This document shows, in pieces, positions 25,665 to 32,192 of a stretch of DNA of 33,388 bases. Below the pieces are notes generated by a model that was given only the letters and a program-made list of their open reading frames with translations, was not told where the DNA came from and searched no databases. Source of the DNA: Prevotella sp. (GTDB lineage: Bacteria; Bacteroidota; Bacteroidia; Bacteroidales; Bacteroidaceae); NCBI GenBank assembly GCA_017474515.1, contig JAFVHN010000046.1:1-33388 (forward strand), given 5' to 3'. Position numbers and translations under genes: made by a program. Every line of letters starts with the position of its first letter. Within the stretch, counting starts at the first letter, position 1.

Positions 25665-26507
25665 TCAAACGTATTTTTCTACAAACTCCTCACCGAGTGC
25701 GAATCCCTCTTCGTAGAGTTTTTCCAGTTTGTCAACGTCTTTTTCCACCCTGTCAACCTCGATGGGCTTTCTTGGCCTTATGCAAAGAATCTCGCCCCTG
25801 GCCTCCAGTTGATCCACCATTTCCAGTTGTTCGTTATATACTTGGTGGCGGTGGCTCAGTGCCACTCTGAGCCTGGGGTAGTCCTTGTAAATGAACGAAG
25901 GCACCTTGCGGTCTTTCCCCGTTGAGCGGTAGCCGTAGTTGCGGGTCATCACCACGACGTTCCCCTTGTGACCTTTTTCCATTGCGCGTAGCAGGGGAAT
26001 GCTGTCAACGATGCCCCCGTCGAGCATCGGTATTCCGTCCACCTCCACAATTTTGCTTACAAAAGGCAGTGAGCTGCTGGCCCTCACGATGTCGAGCAGC
26101 CGCCGCCGGTCTTTTTTCTCCGTGAGATAGCACGCCTTGCCGGTGAGACAGTTGGTGGTAACCATCTCAAACTCATCATGGCTGTTGAAAAAGGTGTCGA
26201 AGTCGTAGGGCAGCAGTTTGTTGGGAAAGTCGTCGTAGAGCAGCTTTTGGTCGAAGATGCTGCCCTGCCTTATCAGGTGCTTCAGGCCGATGTAGTTGTA
26301 GCGTGCCAGGAAGTCTATGTTCGAGAGGCGTGCCCGGCGAATCTGCCGGCTCATGTACGACAGTCCGTTGCAGGCCCCGGCCGACACCGCCACCACATAG
26401 TGGAAATACAATTCATGCTTCATGAAGGCGTCGAGCACGCCGGCGGTGAACACCCCGCGCATGCCGCCGCCCTCGAGCACAAGGCCGGTGTTTCGGTTAA
26501 TGAGCAT
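25665..26507 (-). CDS. Patatin-like phospholipase (RssA/YjjU type)
   Basis: A 280-aa predicted serine acyl hydrolase. It has the oxyanion loop LEGGGMRGVFTAG (about 11-23), nucleophile Ser42 in AVSAGACNG, and catalytic Asp163 in LDGGIVDSIP, giving the Ser-Asp dyad of patatins. The nucleophile motif reads A-x-S-x-G, not the consensus G-x-S-x-G, while neighbouring residues are normal. No signal peptide is present, so it is probably cytoplasmic or membrane-peripheral. Its ATG overlaps the stop of the MscS-type gene by 11 nt, so the two are translationally coupled. A weak GACGC/GCGTC hairpin lies between its 3' end and the convergent DUF2752 gene. Confidence 0.92.
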   Translation of the reverse strand: MLINRNTGLVLEGGGMRGVFTAGVLDAFMKHELYFHYVVAVSAGACNGLSYMSRQIRRARLSNIDFLARYNYIGLKHLIRQGSIFDQKLLYDDFPNKLLPYDFDTFFNSHDEFEMVTTNCLTGKACYLTEKKDRRRLLDIVRASSSLPFVSKIVEVDGIPMLDGGIVDSIPLLRAMEKGHKGNVVVMTRNYGYRSTGKDRKVPSFIYKDYPRLRVALSHRHQVYNEQLEMVDQLEARGEILCIRPRKPIEVDRVEKDVDKLEKLYEEGFALGEEFVEKYV

Positions 26508-28866
26508 TGGTGATGGCCGTTTGAGGCATTTGTTTCACATGGATGTCGCGCTGTGGGAAAGGTATCTCTATTCCGTTGGCGTTTAGCACGTCGTAGATGC
26601 AGTTCATGATGTCCGACACCACATAAATCTGGTGAACGGCATCCACCCAGCAAAGCAACTTGAAGTTGATGCTGCTATCGCCGAACTCCGTGAACACCAC
26701 CCTCACGGGCTTCCCCGTCTGCAGGTAGGGGTTGTTCATGTCGGAAACGGCTTTCTCCACCAGCGCCGCCACGTCCTTGATGCCCGTGCCATAGGCCACT
26801 CCGAAGGGAATCATCGAGAGCACGTAGCCGTGGTTCTTGGTAAGGTTCTTGTAGTTCTTCGTAAACAGCTGCGAGTTGGTGAAGGCGATGATGGAGCCGT
26901 CGATGGCCTCCAGCATGGTGCTGGTGTACGAAATGCTGGTCACCTTTCCCTTGGTGCCGTCACATTCCAGCCAGTCGCCCACCTTCACGCGCCCTGCCAT
27001 CAGGCTGATGCCGTAGTAGATGTTCTCAAGGATGTCTTTCGAGGCAAAGCCGATGCCCGTTGACAGTCCTCCGGCAATATAGGCCATCCATGTGCCGCCC
27101 ACGTGCAGTATGGAGAGGCTGAACATCAGCCATGCTCCCCAAGCCAGCACCTGTATGACGTTCTTCCCCATCACCTCGCGCGTGCCCAGGTTCTTCAGGT
27201 TTTTCCGCTTGAAGTGCAGGTGCAGCAGGTCGAGGCTCACGCGGTTGAGGTAGCCGAAGAAGAAGTAGAGCGATGCCACCTGGATGATGCTGAACAGGCT
27301 GACGCTGAAGTTCTTGATGTCGATGAACCGCTTTGTGAAAATCATCCATGTCAGGTCGCTCAGGTTGAATACGTCGGCGGCCATGTAGATGCTCAGCGGA
27401 ATGGAAAACAGACTCAGCACGGGAAGCACCACTCGATAGATGAGCCTGAACAGCCACGTCTCGGTGACGGGGCGCTCATAGATGCGGTGCTGCTTGCTGT
27501 ATTGCGTCATCCAACCGGTCAGGCAGGTAATGGTAAGTATGCAGGCCAGCTGCATAATCCACCAGATGAGCAGCTGCACGCTGAGCAGCGTGTAACCCGT
27601 CCACGCACACACTGTGCTGGCCATGAATAGCGTGAGCGACACGTAGGCGTAGAACATGTCGCTTCGCGGAATCTCCTTGCCGTACCGCGCCACCGTCCGC
27701 CATTGCCACAACGTGCAAAGCAGGAGAAGTGGCGGCAACACAAGGTTCACCAGATCGTTGGGAATAAGGATGATGCGGAAGGCAATGACCACGAAGCCCA
27801 TGAAGATGAGCGGGGCATAGATGCGAAACGCGCTTTTCACCTGGTCGCCGTTCACGCGCAACAAGAGCGAGAACAATATCACGCCCAGCAGCCACGCATA
27901 TTCCACCAGCAGGCTGCTCGCCATGATGAGGAAATTCTGGCTCGATGAGGCGCGCAGGATGCCAATGATGACGGCAAAGGTAATTGTGGTGGTGGCCAAA
28001 ATCACGCAGGTGCGTTTCTTCTTGAACTCCTCGGTGAGCAGACGCTTGGGCACCAGGTAGCGGATGACCAGGATGTTGAGCACTATCGACACGATGCCGA
28101 AAAGCAGGATGCCCAGGAACAGGTCGATGATGACGTGGCTGTCCCATTGCGACTTCAGGTTCTTCAGCGGCCGGTACTTGTCGTTCACCGCCTCTGCCGT
28201 GCTGGCCATGTTGTCGCCCAGCCGCGAGAGGATGAGGAAATAGTTTTCGCCGCCGTTCCTGAAAATGCTGTTCTGAATCTCGTTGTAGCGCAGGTTGGCA
28301 TAGTCGTTCAGGTTTTTCAGGCGCTGCTCGGTGAACTTGAACAACCGGTCGTATTCCTCCAGTGCCGCGCGACTGTCTCTCATTGAGTTGCGGATGTTGA
28401 CGGCCAGCGTCAGGCACACGTTGCAGTCGTTGCGCTCCTGGGGGGCCATCTGCGTGAAGCGCATCATTCGTTCCAGGCTGCCCACCAAGCTGTCGTAGCG
28501 GGCAATCTCGCCGTCGTTCTTCTCAATGAATTTCCTCATCGGCATGGAGCGCCTCGAGAACTCCTTGAACTGGTTGGTGGCTTCGTGGCAGGCGTAGGTG
28601 AGGTCGAACACATATCCCGGTTTCTGCGAATAGAGCATCAGCGAGTTTTGCGTGCTCTGGTGGAAGGTTTCCCTGAACTGTGCCAGTATTGCCTCGTTGC
28701 GCCGCTGGGCCACGCGGTTGTTGCGCTCCAGTTCCGCATGCTTGTCAATCAGTTCCTGCCGCAGTATGGCCAACGTGCTGCCAAGGTCGCGCTCCTTCAG
28801 CACAGCATGGGCCTGAGGGATGCACAAGGCTGCGAGAATCACCAGGGCGAAAAGTCTTTTCTTCAT
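26497..28866 (-). CDS. MscS-family mechanosensitive channel with large periplasmic domain
   Basis: A 789-aa inner-membrane channel. The signal peptide is MKKRLFALVILAALCIPQAHA, followed by a mostly helical, charged periplasmic region (about 22-245) that may form coiled coils. Multiple membrane helices follow (about 245-590), and the MscS pore and beta domain lies at about 600-785, with GGLSTGIGFASKDILENIYYG as the pore-helix signature and then VGDWLECDGTKGKV. The layout resembles MscK/MscM-type (DUF3772-like) channels, although I cannot place the N-terminal domain in a named family. Such channels release solutes on hypo-osmotic shock. It is co-directional and overlapping with the patatin gene, so membrane tension and lipid turnover may be linked (inference). 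Confidence 0.92.
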   Translation of the reverse strand: MKKRLFALVILAALCIPQAHAVLKERDLGSTLAILRQELIDKHAELERNNRVAQRRNEAILAQFRETFHQSTQNSLMLYSQKPGYVFDLTYACHEATNQFKEFSRRSMPMRKFIEKNDGEIARYDSLVGSLERMMRFTQMAPQERNDCNVCLTLAVNIRNSMRDSRAALEEYDRLFKFTEQRLKNLNDYANLRYNEIQNSIFRNGGENYFLILSRLGDNMASTAEAVNDKYRPLKNLKSQWDSHVIIDLFLGILLFGIVSIVLNILVIRYLVPKRLLTEEFKKKRTCVILATTTITFAVIIGILRASSSQNFLIMASSLLVEYAWLLGVILFSLLLRVNGDQVKSAFRIYAPLIFMGFVVIAFRIILIPNDLVNLVLPPLLLLCTLWQWRTVARYGKEIPRSDMFYAYVSLTLFMASTVCAWTGYTLLSVQLLIWWIMQLACILTITCLTGWMTQYSKQHRIYERPVTETWLFRLIYRVVLPVLSLFSIPLSIYMAADVFNLSDLTWMIFTKRFIDIKNFSVSLFSIIQVASLYFFFGYLNRVSLDLLHLHFKRKNLKNLGTREVMGKNVIQVLAWGAWLMFSLSILHVGGTWMAYIAGGLSTGIGFASKDILENIYYGISLMAGRVKVGDWLECDGTKGKVTSISYTSTMLEAIDGSIIAFTNSQLFTKNYKNLTKNHGYVLSMIPFGVAYGTGIKDVAALVEKAVSDMNNPYLQTGKPVRVVFTEFGDSSINFKLLCWVDAVHQIYVVSDIMNCIYDVLNANGIEIPFPQRDIHVKQMPQTAITNAH

Positions 28867-28888
28867 TCTCTAAAAGGTTTTTACCCTG

Positions 28889-28896
28889 CAAAATTA
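28889..28896 (-). promoter_or_regulatory. Bacteroidota-type -7 box for the MscS gene
   Basis: On the minus strand this reads TAATTTTG (TAnnTTTG), 22 nt before the ATG. Confidence 0.6.
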
Positions 28897-29070
28897 CATT
28901 ATTTCTTCCAAACCATCACACGATTGTACAAAAAAAGTGCGGTTTTCTTCAAATATACGCATCCCGTGTTCTCGTTCTTCCAACTTTTTCGGAGTGCGGG
29001 AACGTTGTCATTCATTGTAAAAGCGCTGTTTTCCTTTGTTTTCGCGAGAGGAATTCTTCCAGTCCTGTAC

Positions 29071-29203
29071 AGTCCAACCCGCATCCGACTGGAGTCCAAA
29101 CCGCATCCGACTGCAGTCCAGACCGCATCCGACTGCAGTCCAAACCGCATCCGACTGCAGTCCGAACCGCAAACGGACTGGAGTTTTTTGCCGTCTGGAC
29201 TGG
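29071..29203. repeat. 22-bp repeat array with inverted end, locus 2
   Basis: Four direct 22-bp units start at 29081, 29103, 29125 and 29147 (core GCATCCGACTGCAGTCCA, with small variations). A spacer and an inverted unit follow, ending GTCTGGACTGG (29193-29203). The right edge GTCTGGACTGGCA.GATTTGC is shared with locus 1 (9101-9121). The array lies in the divergent region between the MscS gene and tatA. There are no unique spacers, so it is not CRISPR. Confidence 0.87.
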
Positions 29204-29372
29204 CAAGATTTGCATTCATAAACGCAAACATTCCTGTTTTTCCATGATAAGCCCGGTGGTTTTTGTTGTCTTCGTGCGGTGTTTCACTTGTTCTTGAACA
29301 CTGATGATGGTGTGGAAAAGGGAAATTTGAACAAAAAGTGAAAGAAAATGTTTGTTTGTTGTTTTTTATTTG
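29204..29372. other. Spacer upstream of the tatA promoter
   Basis: AT-rich stretch between the 22-bp repeat array and the tatA promoter. I see no gene or strong hairpin in it. Confidence 0.5.
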
Positions 29373-29380
29373 TAAATTTG
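29351..29380 (+). promoter_or_regulatory. Promoter for tatA with -33 and -7 boxes
   Basis: TTTG at 29351-29354, an 18-nt gap, and TAAATTTG at 29373-29380 fit the Bacteroidota TTTG/TAnnTTTG promoter. The tatA ATG lies about 100 nt downstream, leaving a long leader. Confidence 0.6.
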
Positions 29381-29481
29381 CAGCAAATTGTAAATAACCG
29401 TTATTCTTTGTGCCAGTGCGGACAGCCGGCCTGTCGCCTGCCTCCCACTGCGCCCGCGAAGATTAAAAAGCTTATAGGAAG

Positions 29482-29661
29482 ATGAACTTAGGATTACCTG
29501 AAATTCTGCTGATAACGCTTGTGGTGCTCCTCCTTTTCGGCGGGAAGAAAATTCCCGAGCTGATGAAGGGGCTGGGCAAGGGCGTGAAAAGTTTCAAGGA
29601 CGGGCTGAACGGCCTGGAGGACAAAGAAAATGAAAACTCTAATGTGAAGAGTGAAAAGTGA
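29482..29661 (+). CDS. tatA: Twin-arginine translocase subunit TatA
   Basis: A 59-aa protein: a short N-terminal membrane helix ([17 protein letters not shown], about 3-19), the FGGKKIPEL hinge, and an amphipathic helix [17 protein letters not shown], all typical of TatA/E. TatA oligomers form the translocation pore for folded proteins. The acidic tail [11 protein letters not shown] runs into a simple GTGAAGAGTGAAAAG-type repeat, so its last residues may be repeat-derived. tatC begins 183 bp downstream on the same strand, across repeat-rich spacer. No separate TatB gene is visible, which fits a minimal TatA-TatC system. Confidence 0.93.
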   Translation: MNLGLPEILLITLVVLLLFGGKKIPELMKGLGKGVKSFKDGLNGLEDKENENSNVKSEK

Positions 29662-29844
29662 AGAGTGAAGAATGCCGAAGGTATCGCGAGCGAATAGCGA
29701 GAACGAAGTGGCAATTTGCTGCCGCCGTTTCAAAGGTGAAATTTTGAAAAGTTGAAAAATCCAATAAGACTGCGCCATCAGTATCGTCTGAACTCCTGAA
29801 CTCCCGAACTCCTGAACTCCTTTTAAAAATTGAGAAGTTGAAAA
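29662..29844. other. tatA-tatC spacer rich in simple repeats
   Basis: Contains GTGAAGAGTGAA-type repeats near the tatA stop and GAACTCCTGAACTCC repeats at 29789-29821, the type also found at 12-205. No gene is visible in it. It may separate what was once a tighter tatAC operon. Confidence 0.6.
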
Positions 29845-30597
29845 ATGAATAACGACGGCGGCGGGGCCATGACATTCTGGGAGCACCTCGACGTGCTCCG
29901 TGGCAGCCTGATGCGCATGCTGTTGGCCGCCGTAGTCATGTTTGCCGTGGCTTTCGCCCTGAAGGACTGGCTGTTCGCCGTGGTGCTGGCGCCCTCTCAC
30001 AGCTCCTTTTTCGTCTATCGTTGGATAGGAGCAGAGCCTTTCACGCTTCAGCTCATCAACACCGGGCTTACCGAGCAGTTCATGGTCCATCTGAAGGTGG
30101 CTTTCGCCGCTGGAGTGCTGGTGGCATCACCTTATTTATTATATGTGCTTTTCCGCTTCGTGTCGCCCGCACTCTATGAGAATGAGCGGCGCCACAGCGT
30201 ACGGCTCACGGTGGCCGCCTATTTGATGTTCATGGCGGGTGTGGCGGTGAACTATGTGCTGCTCTTTCCACTGACGGTGCGCTTTCTCGGCACCTATCAG
30301 GTGAGCGGCGAAGTGGCCAACATGCTGTCTATTGCCAGCTATGTGGAAACGTTGCTGATGATGAGCCTCGTGTTTGGCGTAATGTTTGAAATGCCCGTGG
30401 TGGCATGGCTCTTGGCACGGTTCGGTATGCTGCGGCATGAATGGATGAAGCGCTACCGCCGCCATGCGCTGGTGGTCATCTTGATTGTGGCTGCCGTGAT
30501 AACGCCCACTTCCGACGTGTTCACGCTCGTGGTGGTGTCGCTGCCCATCTGGTTGCTCTATGAAATCAGTATGTTGATTGTGAGAGTGTGTGAATAG
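29845..30597 (+). CDS. tatC: Twin-arginine translocase subunit TatC
   Basis: A 250-aa inner-membrane protein with six predicted membrane helices; it is the receptor for twin-arginine signal peptides. The N-terminus MTFWEHLDVLRGSLMR matches the conserved cytoplasmic segment (HL.ELR.R type), and FEMPVVAWLLARFGM and AVITPTSDVFT in the C-terminal half are typical. The length is normal. The Tat genes are followed within 35 nt by a polyferredoxin and then by a protein with a clear Tat signal, so the cluster carries translocase and likely cargo together. Confidence 0.96.
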   Translation: MNNDGGGAMTFWEHLDVLRGSLMRMLLAAVVMFAVAFALKDWLFAVVLAPSHSSFFVYRWIGAEPFTLQLINTGLTEQFMVHLKVAFAAGVLVASPYLLYVLFRFVSPALYENERRHSVRLTVAAYLMFMAGVAVNYVLLFPLTVRFLGTYQVSGEVANMLSIASYVETLLMMSLVFGVMFEMPVVAWLLARFGMLRHEWMKRYRRHALVVILIVAAVITPTSDVFTLVVVSLPIWLLYEISMLIVRVCE

Positions 30598-30632
30598 TAA
30601 TGGCCCTTCAATGAAAAAAACTATAACCTTAT

Positions 30633-32111
30633 ATGCTTAGAAAAATCAGAATTATCCTGGCCACGTTGACAATGTTGTTTGTCACGTTGCTGTTTCTCGA
30701 CTTCACCGGCACCCTCCATCATTGGTTCGGATGGCTTGCCAAGGTGCAGTTCCTGCCGGCCGTGCTGGCGCTCAATGTTGTTGTGGTGGCGGTATTGCTG
30801 CTGCTCACCCTCGTTTTTGGCCGCATTTATTGTTCGGTGATTTGTCCGCTGGGCATCATGCAGGACCTCATTTCGTGGCTGCGCAAGAAAAAGAACCGCT
30901 TCAGCCATTCTCCCGAAAAGCGGTGGCTGCGCTATTCCGTGCTTGTGGTGTTCATTGCGGCACTGGTGGCCGGCATTGGGTCGTTCGTGGCCTTGCTGGC
31001 ACCATATAGCAGCTATGGCCGCATGGTGACCAACCTGCTGAAACCTCTTTATGAGGGCGGAAATAACGTGCTTGCCTCCATTGCCGAGTACTACGACAGC
31101 TACGCCTTCTACCATGTTGACGTGTGGGTGAGAAGCCTGCCCACCTTCGTGATTGCCCTGGCTACGTTTGTCATCATCGCAGTGCTGGCATGGCGCGGAG
31201 GGCGCACCTATTGCAACACCATCTGCCCTGTGGGCACGGTGCTCAGTTTCTTCGCGCGCTTCTCGTGGTTCAAGGTCAGATTCGATGCCGACAAGTGCCG
31301 CACCTGCAGCCTGTGCTCAAAGAACTGCAAGGCGGCGTGCATTGATTATAAGTCGCACAAAGTGGACTACAGCCGCTGCGTGGCCTGTGGCAACTGCCTT
31401 GAACACTGCAAGTTCGACGCACTTCATTACTGTCATTCGGTATCTACGGCCAAAGCCGCTGCCGAAGAAAAAGGCGATGTTGACAAGGGCCGCCGTTCGT
31501 TCCTCATCGGCACCGCCCTTGCCATGGGCACCGCCGCGCTGGCGCAGGAGAAGAAAAAGGTTGACGGCGGACTGGCCACCATAGAGGACAAACAGGCCCC
31601 TGACCGCAAGACACCCCTTACCCCGCCGGGCTCGCTTTCAGCGAAGAACATGGCGCGCCATTGCACCGGCTGTCAGCTGTGCGTGGCGGAATGTCCCAAC
31701 GGCGTTTTGCGTCCCTCCACCGGTTTGCTCACGCTGATGCAACCTGAAATGAGTTTCGAGCGTGGCTATTGCCGGCCGGAATGTACGCGTTGTTCGTCGG
31801 TGTGCCCCGCCGGGGCCATCAAGCCCATCACGCGAGAAGAGAAGACGGGCATTCAGACTGGCCATGCCGTATGGGTGAAGAAAAATTGCCTGCCAGTGGC
31901 CGACGGCGTGGAGTGCGGCAACTGCGAGCGCCATTGTCCCACTGGGGCCATCACGATGGTGCAGCTCGATGAAAATGACGACGAATCGCCCATGGTGCCC
32001 ACCGTCGATGAGAGCAGGTGCATAGGATGCGGAGCCTGCGAGAACCTGTGTCCTGCAAGGCCCTTCAGCGCCATTTATGTGGAGGGGCATGAGGTACACC
32101 GAAATATTTAG
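30633..32111 (+). CDS. NapH/NapG-like membrane polyferredoxin with internal twin-arginine motif
   Basis: A 492-aa electron-transfer protein. The N-terminal half resembles NapH/YccM: membrane helices with the paired motifs YCSVICPLG and YCNTICPVG, then two 4Fe-4S sites (CRTCSLCSKNCKAACID and CVACGNCLEHC). Around residue 287 comes RRSFLIGTALAMGTAALAQ, which looks like a Tat signal in mid-protein. The C-terminal half resembles NapG, with further cysteine motifs (CTGCQLCVAECP, CTRCSSVCP, CGNCERHCP, CIGCGACENLCP). It is thus probably a fusion with cytoplasmic and periplasmic clusters that carries electrons across the membrane (inference). The natural donor and acceptor are unknown; the neighbouring aldo/keto reductase is the obvious candidate. 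Confidence 0.88.
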   Translation: MLRKIRIILATLTMLFVTLLFLDFTGTLHHWFGWLAKVQFLPAVLALNVVVVAVLLLLTLVFGRIYCSVICPLGIMQDLISWLRKKKNRFSHSPEKRWLRYSVLVVFIAALVAGIGSFVALLAPYSSYGRMVTNLLKPLYEGGNNVLASIAEYYDSYAFYHVDVWVRSLPTFVIALATFVIIAVLAWRGGRTYCNTICPVGTVLSFFARFSWFKVRFDADKCRTCSLCSKNCKAACIDYKSHKVDYSRCVACGNCLEHCKFDALHYCHSVSTAKAAAEEKGDVDKGRRSFLIGTALAMGTAALAQEKKKVDGGLATIEDKQAPDRKTPLTPPGSLSAKNMARHCTGCQLCVAECPNGVLRPSTGLLTLMQPEMSFERGYCRPECTRCSSVCPAGAIKPITREEKTGIQTGHAVWVKKNCLPVADGVECGNCERHCPTGAITMVQLDENDDESPMVPTVDESRCIGCGACENLCPARPFSAIYVEGHEVHRNI

Positions 32112-32150
32112 TGAAGCCGCAGAACACCCCTCCCCTTGGAAGGCTTCACT
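32110..32150 (+). terminator. Hairpin after the polyferredoxin gene
   Basis: AGTGAAGCC (32110-32118) and GGCTTCACT (32142-32150) form a 9-bp stem around a C-rich loop. The loop resembles the core of the lysS/gpsA C-rich repeat. No long T-run follows, so it may be a weak terminator, a processing site or a repeat remnant; transcription probably continues into the next gene. Confidence 0.5.
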
Positions 32151-32192
32151 TAATTGCTTAGAAAAAAGAACACCTTTTAAAGGCTGAAAGAA

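Noticed and set aside
29081-29168. Regular 22-bp repeats considered as a CRISPR array
   Set aside because: Units are directly contiguous without unique spacers, and there are no cas genes nearby.
28585-29247. A 220-codon plus frame spanning the MscS gene start and the repeat array
   Set aside because: Half is antisense to the MscS-type gene and half is the 22-bp repeats; no coding signature.
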